From NCBI RefSeq assembly GCF_024748695.1, contig NZ_CP087176.1:4395501-4459500 (forward strand): a stretch of DNA of 64,000 bases. Direction: 5' to 3'. Shown one piece after another: positions 6,977 to 16,715 of this stretch (its first letter is position 1; each line of letters begins with the position of its first letter). The translations under genes were made by a program, and so were the position numbers. Under the pieces are notes generated by a model. It had not been told where the DNA came from. It saw nothing but the letters and a program-made list of their open reading frames with translations, and did no database searches. This DNA comes from Pseudomonas sp. B21-040 (GTDB taxonomy: Bacteria > Pseudomonadota > Gammaproteobacteria > Pseudomonadales > Pseudomonadaceae).

Positions 6977-8827
6977 ATGGCCGCACCCGCCACGCCGCTC
7001 TCCCACGACGCCATCATTCAGGACTCCTGGTCCCGTTGCCGCGCGTTCGGCCTCAATCACCAAAGCGCCCCGGCGTTTGATCAACTGCCGGCCGAAGGCA
7101 TTGCGCAGTTGCTGGAGAGTCAGCATTCATTGGTGCAAACCACGCATCAGGAAGTACTGCCGTATTACGAAAACATCCTGAGCAATTCCAACTGCCTGAT
7201 CATGCTTGCCGATAATCAGGGCCAGGTGCTGACGTCGTGGGGCACTCAGCGCTTTATCGAGCCGACCCTGGCCCGTGGTTTCAGCGCGGGCGCCAGCTGG
7301 ATGGAGCGTTGCAGCGGCACTAACGCCATCGGCACCGCCCTGGCCTGTGAGCAGGCGGTGCACATTGAACACGATGAACACTTTTTGAAAGCCAACCGCT
7401 TCATGACCGGTTCCGCCGCACCGATTTTCGATGCCGAGCGCAAAGTGATCGCGGTACTGGATGTGTCCAGCGACAGCTACCTGCCGCCATCGCACACCCT
7501 GGGCATGGTCAAGATGATGAGCCAGACCGTGGAAAACCGGCTGATCCTCAACCTGTTCCATGGCCAGCATTTTCAACTGACCTTCAACACCGGGCTAAAC
7601 AACCTCGACAGCCAATGGGCCGGTTTGCTGATTTTTGATGAGAGCGGCCAGGTGCTGTCGGCGAACCGCCGGGCCGACAATCTGTTAGGCATCAGCCTGT
7701 CGCGGGTCAGCATCGAAAGCCTGTTCAAGGTCTCGTTGCTGGAACTGCTGAACCAACCCGACGGCCTGCCGTTTGCCCTGCAAGCCTCCGGCCGCAACCG
7801 CTTTCAGTGCCTGTTGAAGCGGCCGAAACAAGTGCCCATACAACCTCGACTGTTTTCTGAACCCAAGAGCGCCGAGCCGGTGGTGGCGGCGCCCGAAGCC
7901 ATCAGCCTCAACACCCTGCATTTTGGTGACAGCCGCGTGGAAAAGGCTGTGCGTCAGGCGGAACGCCTGCTGGAGAAAGACATTCCGCTGTTGATCCACG
8001 GCGAAACCGGGGTCGGCAAGGAAGTTTTCGTCAAAGCCCTGCACCAGGCCAGTTCGCGCAGCAAACAAGCGTTTATTGCCGTCAATTGTGCGGCTATCCC
8101 CGCCGAACTGGTGGAGTCTGAGCTCTTTGGCTATGAGAAAGGTGCATTCACCGGTGCCAATCAGAAAGGCAGCATCGGGCTGATTCGCAAGGCCGACAAA
8201 GGCACCCTCTTCCTCGATGAAATCGGTGATATGCCGTTGCCGACTCAAGCCCGGTTGTTGAGGGTTTTGCAGGAGCGCTGCGTGCAACCAGTGGGCAGTA
8301 GCGAACTGTTCCCGGTCGATATCCGGATTATTTCGGCCACCAACCGTGCGTTGCGTGAACAGGTGCAGCTCGGTCGCTTTCGTGAAGACCTGTATTACCG
8401 CATTGGCGGCCTGACCCTGGAGCTGCCGCCGCTAAGGGAACGCAGTGACAAGGAAGCACTGTTCAAGCGGCTGTGGGAGCAACATCGCGAACCGACGCAA
8501 TGGGCCGGGTTGAGCCGGGAAGTTTTGGAGTTGTTCGGCCGCCACCCGTGGCCGGGGAATTTGCGTCAGGTCAGCAGCGTAATGCAGGTGGCGCTGGCCA
8601 TGGCGGAGGAACAACCGGTGCGACCGGAACATTTGCCGGATGATTTTTTTGTCGATCTGGAGATGGAGCCGGTGGATTCGCCGCAGGCGTTGGAGGTGGA
8701 TCTCAATGATGTCGAAGACTTGAATCGACAGCTGCAGGCGGCCGGGGGGAACATTTCGTATCTGGCGCGGCGACTGGGGGTTAGTCGTAATACCCTTTAC
8801 AAGCGATTGCGCCAGTCAGAAAGCTGA
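6977..8827 (+). CDS. Sigma54-dependent transcriptional activator, AcoR-like (GAF-AAA-Fis)
   Basis: A 616-residue enhancer-binding protein. The N-terminal half resembles AcoR-type sensors with a GAF domain (about residues 70-190). The central AAA+ domain carries Walker A GETGVGKE (about 342-349), the sigma54-contacting GAFTGA (about 389-394) and Walker B GTLFLDEIGD. A Fis-type helix-turn-helix (NISYLARRLGVSRNTLYKRL) ends the protein. Its divergent position opposite glpSTPQUV, with a sigma54 promoter and repeat sites between, makes it the likely activator of that importer, sensing the substrate or a derivative through the GAF domain. The inducer is not known from sequence. ATG 6977 is the only well-placed start. 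Confidence 0.88.
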   Translation: MAAPATPLSHDAIIQDSWSRCRAFGLNHQSAPAFDQLPAEGIAQLLESQHSLVQTTHQEVLPYYENILSNSNCLIMLADNQGQVLTSWGTQRFIEPTLARGFSAGASWMERCSGTNAIGTALACEQAVHIEHDEHFLKANRFMTGSAAPIFDAERKVIAVLDVSSDSYLPPSHTLGMVKMMSQTVENRLILNLFHGQHFQLTFNTGLNNLDSQWAGLLIFDESGQVLSANRRADNLLGISLSRVSIESLFKVSLLELLNQPDGLPFALQASGRNRFQCLLKRPKQVPIQPRLFSEPKSAEPVVAAPEAISLNTLHFGDSRVEKAVRQAERLLEKDIPLLIHGETGVGKEVFVKALHQASSRSKQAFIAVNCAAIPAELVESELFGYEKGAFTGANQKGSIGLIRKADKGTLFLDEIGDMPLPTQARLLRVLQERCVQPVGSSELFPVDIRIISATNRALREQVQLGRFREDLYYRIGGLTLELPPLRERSDKEALFKRLWEQHREPTQWAGLSREVLELFGRHPWPGNLRQVSSVMQVALAMAEEQPVRPEHLPDDFFVDLEMEPVDSPQALEVDLNDVEDLNRQLQAAGGNISYLARRLGVSRNTLYKRLRQSES

Positions 8828-8840
8828 CTGCTGCGCAGTC

Positions 8841-8933
8841 AATCGCGGGCAAGCCTTGCTCCTACAGGATTGCGCCGTACACAGGTTCGGTGAACGACTC
8901 TGTCCCGTAGGAGCAAGGCTTGCCCGCGATAGC
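8841..8933. repeat. REPIN (two inverted REP elements)
   Basis: Two REP copies in opposite orientation (AATCGCGGGCAAGCCTTGCT and its near complement) separated by about 35 bp, just after the activator gene. Confidence 0.85.
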
Positions 8934-8969
8934 ATCAGCCGAGCCACTGCTGCACTTGAGCCCCCCCCC

Positions 8970-9005
8970 AAAAAAACAAAAACCCGCACAAGGCGGGTTT
9001 TGTTT
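8970..9005. terminator. Bidirectional terminator between the activator gene and cysS
   Basis: A 7-bp stem (AACCCGC/GCGGGTT, 8981-8987 with 8993-8999) with an A-run on the left and a T-run on the right can end transcription from both converging genes. Confidence 0.75.
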
Positions 9006-9116
9006 GATCGTTCCCACGCTCCGCGTGGGAATGCAGCCAAGGACGCTCCGCGTCCCATGCCGAAGCGGACGCGGAGCGTCCAATGAGGCATTCCCACGCA
9101 GAGCGTGGGAACGATC
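9006..9116. repeat. 111-bp palindromic repeat, copy A
   Basis: Begins GATCGTTCCCACGCTCCGCG and ends with its complement, with an inner second palindrome around GGACGCTCCGCGTCC. The reverse complement is nearly identical to the 111-bp element at 13788-13898. It ends 2 bp before the cysS stop codon. Confidence 0.85.
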
Positions 9117-9117
9117 A

Positions 9118-10500
9118 TCAGTCAGCCAGGCGCCAGGTCGTGCCGCCCTTGCCGTCTTCCAGCACCACGCCCATGGCGGTGAGCTGGTCGCGGATGCGGT
9201 CGGATTCGGCCCAGTCTTTGGCAGCACGTGCCGCCAGACGCGCAGCAATCAGCGCATCCACTTCAGCGGCATCGACACGCCCTTCGGCGCCCGCTTGCAG
9301 GAAGTCATCGGCTTCGAGCTGCAACACACCCAGCACGCTGGCCAGTTCTTTCAGGCGCGCCGCCAGACCGGCCGCTGCATCGAGATCGTTCTCGCGCAGG
9401 CGGTTGATCTCACGCACCATCTCGAACAGCACGGCGCAGGCTTCTGGCGTGCCGAAGTCGTCGTTCATCACCTGAGTGAAACGCTCGACGAAGGCTTCGC
9501 CGCCAGCCGGTGCCACGTTCGGCAGGCCTTTCAACGCGTGGTAGAAACGCTCGAGTGCGCCTTTGGCGTCCTTGAGGTTGTCTTCCGAGTAGTTGATCGC
9601 GCTGCGGTAGTGGCTCGACACCAGCAGGTAACGCACGACTTCCGGGTGGTACTTGTCGAGCACGTCGCGAATGGTGAAGAAGTTGTTCAAGGACTTGGAC
9701 ATCTTCTCGCCATTGATACGAATCATGCCGCAATGCATCCACGCGTTGGCGTAGGTCTTGCCGGTGGCCGCTTCGCTCTGGGCGATTTCGTTTTCGTGGT
9801 GCGGGAACTCAAGGTCGCTGCCGCCGCCATGAATGTCGAACGTCTCGCCCAGGCAGCAGGTCGACATCACCGAGCACTCGATGTGCCAGCCCGGACGCCC
9901 GGCGCCCCACGGCGATTCCCAGCTCGGCTCGCCCGGCTTGGCGCCCTTCCACAGCACGAAGTCCAGCGGGTCCTGCTTGGACTCGTCGACTTCGATCCGT
10001 GCGCCAATACGCAGGTCTTCGATCTTCTTGCGCGACAGCTTGCCGTAGCCCATGAACTTGGCGACGCGGTAGTACACGTCGCCATTGCCCGGGGCGTAGG
10101 CGTAACCCTTGTCGATCAGGGTCTGGATCATCGCGTGCATGCCGGGGATATGCCCGGTGGCACGCGGTTCCATGTCCGGCTTCTTGATGTTCAGGCGCGC
10201 TTCGTCTTCGTGCATCGCCGCGATCATGCGCTCGGTCAAGGCTTCGAACGACTCGCCGTTCTCGCGGGCACGATTGATGATCTTGTCGTCGATGTCAGTG
10301 ATGTTGCGCACGTAGGTCAGGTCGTAACCGCTGAACCGCAACCAGCGGGTCACCAGGTCGAACGCAACCATGCTGCGGCCATGGCCCAGGTGGCAGTAGT
10401 CGTACACGGTCATCCCGCAGACGTACATGCGCACCTTGTTGCCATCCAGCGGCTTGAAGACTTCTTTGCTCTTGGTGAGCGTGTTGTAGATCGTAAGCAC
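9118..10500 (-). CDS. cysS: Cysteinyl-tRNA synthetase
   Basis: A 460-residue class I aminoacyl-tRNA synthetase that charges tRNA-Cys. The HIGH-type motif is HLGH (in [11 protein letters not shown]), the KMSKS loop is GEKMSKSLN, and zinc ligands are visible in the CSVMS and PHHENE segments. Length is normal. The start codon is GTG (10498-10500). It lies 20 nt downstream of glnS on the same strand and is probably co-transcribed with it. Confidence 0.97.
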   Translation of the reverse strand: MLTIYNTLTKSKEVFKPLDGNKVRMYVCGMTVYDYCHLGHGRSMVAFDLVTRWLRFSGYDLTYVRNITDIDDKIINRARENGESFEALTERMIAAMHEDEARLNIKKPDMEPRATGHIPGMHAMIQTLIDKGYAYAPGNGDVYYRVAKFMGYGKLSRKKIEDLRIGARIEVDESKQDPLDFVLWKGAKPGEPSWESPWGAGRPGWHIECSVMSTCCLGETFDIHGGGSDLEFPHHENEIAQSEAATGKTYANAWMHCGMIRINGEKMSKSLNNFFTIRDVLDKYHPEVVRYLLVSSHYRSAINYSEDNLKDAKGALERFYHALKGLPNVAPAGGEAFVERFTQVMNDDFGTPEACAVLFEMVREINRLRENDLDAAAGLAARLKELASVLGVLQLEADDFLQAGAEGRVDAAEVDALIAARLAARAAKDWAESDRIRDQLTAMGVVLEDGKGGTTWRLAD

Positions 10501-10520
10501 GTTAGTTCCTTGACGCTAAA

Positions 10521-12218
10521 TCACTGGCCCCACGAATCACGCAGGGTCACGGTACGGTTGAATACCGGCTGACCTGGTTTCGAGTCCTTGATATCCGCGA
10601 CGAAGTAACCTTCGCGCTCGAACTGGAAACGGTCTTCCGGCTGTGCGTTGCCCAGCGAAGGCTCGGCACGACAACCGGTGAGTACCTGCAGCGAATCAGG
10701 GTTGATGTTGTCCAGGAAACTGGCGCTGTCTTCGGCTTTCTCAGGGTTGGCCGAACGGAACAGGCGATCGTACAGACGCACTTCGCACTCGACGCTGGCG
10801 GCCGCTGGCACCCAGTGCACCACGCCTTTGACCTTGCGGCCTTCAGGGTTCTTGCCCAGGGTGTCCGGGTCGTAGGAGCAACGCAGCTCGACGATGTTGC
10901 CGTCGGCGTCCTTGATCGCTTCGTCGGCACGGATCACGTAGCTGCCACGCAGACGCACTTCGCCGGCCGGTTCCAGGCGCTTGTAGCCTTTTGGCGGCTC
11001 TTCCATGAAGTCTTCACGGTCGATGTAGATTTCACGGGCAAACGGCAGAACGCGCATGCCCATGTCTTCTTTCGGGTGGCACGGCAGTTCGAGGTTCTCG
11101 ACCTGGCCTTCCGGGTAGTTGGTAATCACGACTTTCAGCGGGCGCAGCACGCACATGGCACGCGGGGCGCTGTGGTCGAGGTCGTCGCGGATGCTGAATT
11201 CGAGCATGCCGAAGTCGACCACGCCGTCGGAACGGTTGGTGCCGATCATTTCGCAGAAGTTGCGGATCGATTTCGGCGTGTAGCCACGGCGGCGGAAGCC
11301 CGACAGCGTGGACATGCGCGGATCGTCCCAGCCGTTGACGTGCTTTTCATCGACCAGTTGCTTGAGCTTGCGCTTGCTGGTGATGGTGTAGTTCAGGTTC
11401 AGACGGCTGAACTCGTACTGGCGCGGGTTGGCCGGCACTGGCAGGTTTTCGAGGAACCACTCGTACAGCGGACGATGGCTTTCGAACTCCAGGGTGCAGA
11501 TCGAGTGGGTGATGCCTTCGATGGCGTCCGACTGACCGTGGGTGAAGTCGTAGTTCGGGTAGATGCACCACTTGTCACCGGTCTGGTGGTGGTGAGCGTG
11601 ACGGATGCGGTACATGATCGGGTCGCGCAGGTTCATGTTCGGCGAGGCCATGTCGATCTTGGCTCGCAGCACGCGTGCGCCGTCCGGGAACTCGCCAGCC
11701 TTCATGCGGGCGAACAGGTCCAGGTTTTCTTCCACGGAACGCTCGCGGAACGGGCTGTTCTTGCCCGGTTCGGTCAAGGTGCCACGGTATTCCTTGGCCT
11801 GTTCAGGGCTCAGGTCGTCGACATAGGCGTTACCGGACTTGATCAGTTCGACGGCCCAGTCGTGCAACTGGTCGAAATACTGCGAGGCGTAGCGCACTTC
11901 GCCGGACCATTGGAAGCCCAGCCATTTGACGTCGCTTTCGATCGCGTCGATGTATTCCTGGTCTTCCTTGGCCGGGTTGGTGTCGTCGAAACGCAGGTGC
12001 GTGACGCCGCCGAACTCCTGGGCCAGGCCGAAGTTCACACAGATCGACTTGGCGTGACCGATGTGCAGGTAGCCGTTGGGCTCAGGCGGGAAACGGGTGA
12101 CGATCTGCGTGTGCTTACCCGAGTCCAGGTCCGCCTGGATGATCGGGCGCAGGAAATTGACCGGCACGGCAGGGCCGGTCTTGGCATTCGAGGTAGGGTC
12201 GACAGTGGGCTTGCTCAT
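10521..12218 (-). CDS. glnS: Glutaminyl-tRNA synthetase
   Basis: A 565-residue class I synthetase charging tRNA-Gln in the cytoplasm. The HIGH motif appears in [15 protein letters not shown], the MSK-type loop as TITSKRKL, and the C-terminal anticodon-binding beta-barrels are complete. An AAGGATC ribosome site precedes ATG 12216-12218. It is first in a glnS-cysS operon and divergent from ppiB. A TATGAT sequence on the minus strand (12278-12283) is a possible -10 element. Confidence 0.97.
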   Translation of the reverse strand: MSKPTVDPTSNAKTGPAVPVNFLRPIIQADLDSGKHTQIVTRFPPEPNGYLHIGHAKSICVNFGLAQEFGGVTHLRFDDTNPAKEDQEYIDAIESDVKWLGFQWSGEVRYASQYFDQLHDWAVELIKSGNAYVDDLSPEQAKEYRGTLTEPGKNSPFRERSVEENLDLFARMKAGEFPDGARVLRAKIDMASPNMNLRDPIMYRIRHAHHHQTGDKWCIYPNYDFTHGQSDAIEGITHSICTLEFESHRPLYEWFLENLPVPANPRQYEFSRLNLNYTITSKRKLKQLVDEKHVNGWDDPRMSTLSGFRRRGYTPKSIRNFCEMIGTNRSDGVVDFGMLEFSIRDDLDHSAPRAMCVLRPLKVVITNYPEGQVENLELPCHPKEDMGMRVLPFAREIYIDREDFMEEPPKGYKRLEPAGEVRLRGSYVIRADEAIKDADGNIVELRCSYDPDTLGKNPEGRKVKGVVHWVPAAASVECEVRLYDRLFRSANPEKAEDSASFLDNINPDSLQVLTGCRAEPSLGNAQPEDRFQFEREGYFVADIKDSKPGQPVFNRTVTLRDSWGQ

Positions 12219-12468
12219 AGGATCCTTGAACGTACAAGTGCGCGGCCAGAAGAAGGGCCAGATAAAACAAAGCCGCTATCATAGCCGATGCTGTCAAGCA
12301 CCTGACAGAGCGCGCCTGCAAACGGTCGTATTTAATAGGCCATAAATGAAAAACAGCCTCGAAATTCGCGTCCGGCACGCTAAACTGCGCACCTTGGCTG
12401 TTACTGGCCAAACCGGTTGGGGGCTGTAATGCCCCGAAACCCACGAATTCCCAGATAGAGTACCGATC

Positions 12469-12972
12469 ATGACCCAAGTCAAACTGACCACCAACCATGG
12501 CGACATCGTCCTGGAACTGAACGCCGAGAAAGCCCCGATCACCGTGGCTAACTTCGTCGAATACGTTAAAGCCGGTCACTACGAGAACACCGTTTTCCAC
12601 CGCGTCATCGGTAACTTCATGATCCAGGGCGGCGGTTTCGAGCCAGGCATGAAAGAAAAGAAAGACAAGCGCCCAAGCATCCAGAACGAAGCTGACAACG
12701 GTCTTTCCAACGACAAGTACACCGTTGCCATGGCCCGCACCATGGAGCCGCATTCGGCTTCCGCCCAGTTCTTCATCAACGTGGCTGACAACAGCTTCCT
12801 GAACCACAGCGGCAAGAATGTCCAGGGTTGGGGCTACGCGGTATTCGGTAAAGTGACTGCCGGCACCGACGTTGTCGACAAGATCAAAGGCGTGGCCACC
12901 ACCTCCAAGTCCGGCCACCAGGACGTTCCAGCAGACGACGTGATCATCGAGAAAGCCGAGATCATTGAGTGA
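12469..12972 (+). CDS. ppiB: Cyclophilin-type peptidyl-prolyl cis-trans isomerase B
   Basis: A 167-residue cytoplasmic cyclophilin that catalyses proline isomerisation during protein folding. It has no signal peptide. The catalytic segment [14 protein letters not shown] (with the Arg after FH) and the SASAQFFIN motif are intact. Its stop codon overlaps the GTG start of lpxH, so the two genes are coupled. Confidence 0.95.
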   Translation: MTQVKLTTNHGDIVLELNAEKAPITVANFVEYVKAGHYENTVFHRVIGNFMIQGGGFEPGMKEKKDKRPSIQNEADNGLSNDKYTVAMARTMEPHSASAQFFINVADNSFLNHSGKNVQGWGYAVFGKVTAGTDVVDKIKGVATTSKSGHQDVPADDVIIEKAEIIE

Positions 12973-13721
12973 TATTGCTGATTTCAGACTTGCATCTGGA
13001 AGAGGAGCGCCCGGACATTACCCGGGCGTTTCTGGATTTGCTCGCCGGACGCGCCCGCTCGGCGAGTGCGTTGTACATTCTGGGCGACTTTTTCGAAGCG
13101 TGGATTGGCGACGATGCCATGACGCCCTTTCAGCGCTCCATCTGCCAGGCCCTGCGCGAATTGAGCGACAGCGGCACGGCCATTTTTCTGATGCACGGCA
13201 ATCGCGACTTCATGCTCGGCCAGGCCTTCTGCAAACTGGCCGGCTGCACGTTGTTGAAGGACCCGAGTGTCGTGCAGTTTTATGGCGAGCCGGTACTGTT
13301 GATGCACGGCGACAGCCTCTGCACCCGCGACGAAGCCTATATGAAGCTGCGTCGTTACCTGCGCAACCCCGTCACCCTGTTCATCCTGCGTCACTTGCCG
13401 CTGCGCACGCGCCATAAACTGGCCCGCAAGCTGCGCAGTGAAAGCCGCACGCAAACGCGGATGAAGGCCAATGACATTGTTGATGTCACGCCCGAGGAAA
13501 TTCCGCGAATCATGCAGGAATACGGGGTGAAGACCTTGATCCACGGGCACACCCACCGCCCTGCCATCCATAAACTGCAACTTGGCGAGCAGGCGGCCAA
13601 GCGCATTGTGTTGGGGGATTGGGATCGTCAGGGTTGGGCGTTGCAGGTGGATGAGAACGGGTTTGCGTTGGCACCGTTCGACTTCGCCCCGCCGCCGCAA
13701 CTGGCAGCCCCCACGAGCTGA
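12969..13721 (+). CDS. lpxH: UDP-2,3-diacylglucosamine diphosphatase
   Basis: A 250-residue calcineurin-like metallophosphoesterase that hydrolyses UDP-2,3-diacylglucosamine to lipid X in lipid A synthesis. Metal-binding motifs [21 protein letters not shown] and HGHTH are all present in order. The start is GTG 12969-12971, overlapping the ppiB stop by 4 bp (GTGA). The ppiB-lpxH pairing is common in gamma-proteobacteria. Confidence 0.96.
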   Translation: MILLISDLHLEEERPDITRAFLDLLAGRARSASALYILGDFFEAWIGDDAMTPFQRSICQALRELSDSGTAIFLMHGNRDFMLGQAFCKLAGCTLLKDPSVVQFYGEPVLLMHGDSLCTRDEAYMKLRRYLRNPVTLFILRHLPLRTRHKLARKLRSESRTQTRMKANDIVDVTPEEIPRIMQEYGVKTLIHGHTHRPAIHKLQLGEQAAKRIVLGDWDRQGWALQVDENGFALAPFDFAPPPQLAAPTS

Positions 13722-13737
13722 CTGCCGGACACACACC

Positions 13738-13768
13738 CTGTAGGAGCGAGCCTGCTCGCGATAGCGGA
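13738..13768. repeat. Single REP element
   Basis: One REP core (TGTAGGAGCGAGCCTGCTCG) between lpxH and the 111-bp repeat. Confidence 0.75.
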
Positions 13769-13787
13769 CTCAAATTCAACATCATTT

Positions 13788-13898
13788 GATCGTTCCCACG
13801 CTCTGCGTGGGAATGCCTCAACGGACGCTCCGCGTTCGGCTTTGGATGGGACGCGGAGCGTCCCGGGCTGCATTCCCACGCGGAGCGTGGGAACGATC
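13788..13898. repeat. 111-bp palindromic repeat, copy B (inverted relative to copy A)
   Basis: Begins GATCGTTCCCACGCTCTGCG and ends GAGCGTGGGAACGATC. It is exactly as long as the element at 9006-9116 and closely matches its reverse complement. It ends 5 bp before the efflux-pump stop codon. Confidence 0.85.
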
Positions 13899-13903
13899 TT
13901 CAC

Positions 13904-15433
13904 TCAATGCCCGGATGCCGCAGGGCCTGCTTTGGCGGCAAACGGTGGTTTCGCCAGCCACACAATCAGAATCAACCCCATGAACCCCCACCCCAGCAAC
14001 GTGAAGTAATCCACGGTGGAGAGCATGTACGCCTGACTGGTCAGCACATGATCGAGTTGCGCATACGCCGGACTCCCCGCCCCGCCCAGCGTGTTCAACG
14101 CATCGCGGGTTGCCCGGTCGTAAGTGGTGATGCTTTCACTCAGGTACGCGTGGTGCTGGTCCGCCCGGCGAATCCAGATCCAGGTGGTCAACGACGCCGC
14201 AAAACTACCGCCCAAGGTGCGCAGGAAGGTCGCGAGGCCCGCGCCATCGGCGATCTGGTGCGGTGGCAGGTCTGACATCAGGATGCTCAGGGTCGGCATG
14301 AAGAACAGTGCCACGCCGATGCCCATGAACAGTTGCACCAGGGCAATGTGCTGGAAGTCGACTTCATTGGTGAACCCGGCGCGCATGAAACAACTCAGGC
14401 CAATCGCCAAAAACGCCAACCCGGCCAACAACCGCAGGTCGAAATCGTGCGCATACTTGCCGACAAAAGGCGACAGGATCACCGGCAGAATCCCGATTGG
14501 CGCCACGGCCAGACCGGCCCAGGTCGCGGTGTAGCCCATTTGGGTTTGCAGCCACTGCGGCAGGATCAGGTTGATGCCGAAGAACCCGGCGTACCCCAAC
14601 ACCAGCACCAGCGTGCCGATGCGGAAGTTGCGATAGGCAAACAGCCGCAGGTTGACCACCGGATGCTTGTCGGTCATTTCCCAGATCACAAACACCGCCA
14701 GCGCAATCACTGAAATGGCCGCGCCGAGGATGATGAAGTTCGACTCGAACCAGTCCAGGTCATTGCCCTTGTCGAGAATCACCTGCAAGGCCCCGACGCC
14801 AATGATCAGCGTGATCAAACCAACGTAATCCATCGGCTGACGGCTGGTTTCCACCGGTCGTGCCTTGAGCTGCTGGCGCACCACCATCACCGCGAAAATG
14901 CCGATGGGCACGTTGATGAAGAAGATCCACGGCCAGCTGTAACTGTCGGTAATCCAGCCACCGAGAATCGGCCCGGCAATCGGCGCCACCACCGTGACCA
15001 TCGCCAACAACGCCAGGGCCATGCCGCGCCTGGCGGGCGGATAAACCGCGATCAGCAGCGTTTGGGTCATTGGGTATAACGGACCGGCGACCAGCCCTTG
15101 CAACACCCGAAAGCCGATCAGCTCCGGCATCGAGGTCGAGATACCGCAGAGAAACGAGGCCAGCACAAACAGCACCGTGGCCCACAGAAACAGCTTCACT
15201 TCACCAAAGCGCCGACTGAGCCAACCGGTCAGCGGCAGCGCAATGGCGTTGCTCACGGCAAATGAAGTAATCACCCAGGTGCCCTGCTCCGAACTCACGC
15301 CCAGGTTGCCGGAAATGGTCGGCAGCGCCACGTTGGCGATGGTGGTGTCGAGCACTTGCATGAAGGTCGCCAGCGACAGGCCGATGGTGCTGAGCAACAG
15401 GCTGGGCGGCGTGAAAGAGGCGTTATTGCTCAT
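13904..15433 (-). CDS. emrB: DHA2-family multidrug efflux MFS transporter, EmrB-like
   Basis: A 509-residue inner-membrane proton antiporter with 14 predicted spans. The DHA2 hallmarks VLDTTIANVALPTI (motif D1, residues 28-41) and the motif-C segment APIAGPILGGWI are clear, as is the motif-A region GWLSRRFGEVKLF. It works with the upstream membrane-fusion protein and outer-membrane factor to expel hydrophobic compounds across both membranes. It is last in the marR-OMF-emrA-emrB operon. The substrate is not readable from sequence. Confidence 0.92.
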   Translation of the reverse strand: MSNNASFTPPSLLLSTIGLSLATFMQVLDTTIANVALPTISGNLGVSSEQGTWVITSFAVSNAIALPLTGWLSRRFGEVKLFLWATVLFVLASFLCGISTSMPELIGFRVLQGLVAGPLYPMTQTLLIAVYPPARRGMALALLAMVTVVAPIAGPILGGWITDSYSWPWIFFINVPIGIFAVMVVRQQLKARPVETSRQPMDYVGLITLIIGVGALQVILDKGNDLDWFESNFIILGAAISVIALAVFVIWEMTDKHPVVNLRLFAYRNFRIGTLVLVLGYAGFFGINLILPQWLQTQMGYTATWAGLAVAPIGILPVILSPFVGKYAHDFDLRLLAGLAFLAIGLSCFMRAGFTNEVDFQHIALVQLFMGIGVALFFMPTLSILMSDLPPHQIADGAGLATFLRTLGGSFAASLTTWIWIRRADQHHAYLSESITTYDRATRDALNTLGGAGSPAYAQLDHVLTSQAYMLSTVDYFTLLGWGFMGLILIVWLAKPPFAAKAGPAASGH

Positions 15434-15497
15434 CGCGAATCCTTTGAAACAACGCAGGCGCTGCGCCCACTACGGGCGCAACTGACGGATTGGCGAA

Positions 15498-16700
15498 TCA
15501 GCGTTGCGCGGTTTTGCTGACCGCGGCGCTGTTGTCGTGGATCAATTGGGTGATCATTGCGTCGGCCTCGGCCAACTGACGATCGTAGACATTGGTGCTG
15601 AACGAGGCCTTTTGCGGCGGTTGTTGTGCCAGTACCGGGCCGCTCTGGTCGCGCAGGTTCACATTGACCAGCGTCGACAAACCAACCCGCAGCGGATGCT
15701 TGGCCAGTTCTTCGGCGTTGATGTGGATCCGCACCGGCACCCGTTGCACGATCTTGATCCAGTTACCGGTAGCGTTTTGCGCCGGGAGCAGGGCAAACGC
15801 GCTGCCGGTGCCGGCGCCAAGGCTGTCGATGGTGCCGCTGAATTTCACGTCGCTGCCGTACAGGTCGGCTTCGATGTCCACAGGTTGACCGATGCGCATG
15901 TCACGCAGTTGGGTTTCCTTGAAGTTGGCATCGATCCACAGCTGATCCAGTGGAATCACGGCCATCAGCGCAGTGCCCGGCTGAACCCGTTGACCCAATT
16001 GCACGGAGCGTTTGGCCACGTAACCGGTGACCGGCGCGATCAAGGTGCTGCGCGAGTTGTTCAGGTAGGCCTGACGCAGTTGCGCGGCGGCCGACATCAC
16101 GTCCGGGTGCGACGAAACCACGGTGTCATCGACCAGCGCGCTGGTGGTTTTCAGCTGCTGTTTGGCGTTGGCCAGGGCGTTTTGCGCCGAAGTCAGGTCA
16201 TCGCGAGCGTGGGACAGCTCTTCCTGGGAAATCGCACCGCCGGCGGCGAGGTTTTTCCGGCGGTTGAAGTTGTCCTGCGCCTTCTGCACTTCGGCTTGTT
16301 GCGCGTTGACCTGAGCCTTCATGCCATCGACGTTACTGTACAAACCACGCACCTGGCGCACGGTGCGGGCCAGATTGGCCTGGGCACTTTGCAGGCCGAC
16401 TTCGGCGTCGTTCGGGTCGAAGTTGATCAGCACCTGGCCTTCGTGGACGAGGTCGCCATCATCAGCGCCGATACTGACCACGGTGCCAGTCACCAGCGGG
16501 GTGATTTCCACGACGTTGCCGTTGACGTAGGCGTCGTCGGTGCTTTCATTCCAGCGCCCGTAGAGTTCGTGATAACCCCAGACGCCGACTCCGGCGAGGA
16601 CAACCACGATGGCCAGAGCGACCAGCATGACTTTGCGTTTACGCGGATTGCCCGTGTCTTGAGCGTTATCCGGGGCTTGAGGTGTATCGACGGTGGCCAT
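15498..16700 (-). CDS. emrA: Membrane-fusion protein of an Emr-type efflux pump (HlyD family)
   Basis: A 400-residue periplasmic adaptor with one N-terminal membrane anchor (VMLVALAIVVVLAGVGVWGY), a biotinyl/lipoyl-like domain (DDAYVNGNVVEITPLVTG) and a helical hairpin around residues 110-200. It links the EmrB-like pump to the outer-membrane factor. It lies 15 nt downstream of the outer-membrane lipoprotein gene and 64 nt before emrB. Confidence 0.92.
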   Translation of the reverse strand: MATVDTPQAPDNAQDTGNPRKRKVMLVALAIVVVLAGVGVWGYHELYGRWNESTDDAYVNGNVVEITPLVTGTVVSIGADDGDLVHEGQVLINFDPNDAEVGLQSAQANLARTVRQVRGLYSNVDGMKAQVNAQQAEVQKAQDNFNRRKNLAAGGAISQEELSHARDDLTSAQNALANAKQQLKTTSALVDDTVVSSHPDVMSAAAQLRQAYLNNSRSTLIAPVTGYVAKRSVQLGQRVQPGTALMAVIPLDQLWIDANFKETQLRDMRIGQPVDIEADLYGSDVKFSGTIDSLGAGTGSAFALLPAQNATGNWIKIVQRVPVRIHINAEELAKHPLRVGLSTLVNVNLRDQSGPVLAQQPPQKASFSTNVYDRQLAEADAMITQLIHDNSAAVSKTAQR

Positions 16701-16715
16701 GACAAATACCTTGAA

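Noticed and set aside
8920..12284. Long plus-strand open frames (550 and 489 residues) opposite cysS and glnS
   Set aside because: They are antisense shadows of two conserved synthetase genes; no start site or homology supports them.
12291..12308. CTGTCA-N6-TGACAG dyad between glnS and ppiB as an operator
   Set aside because: It is short, no regulator is nearby, and chance occurrence is likely; left unannotated.
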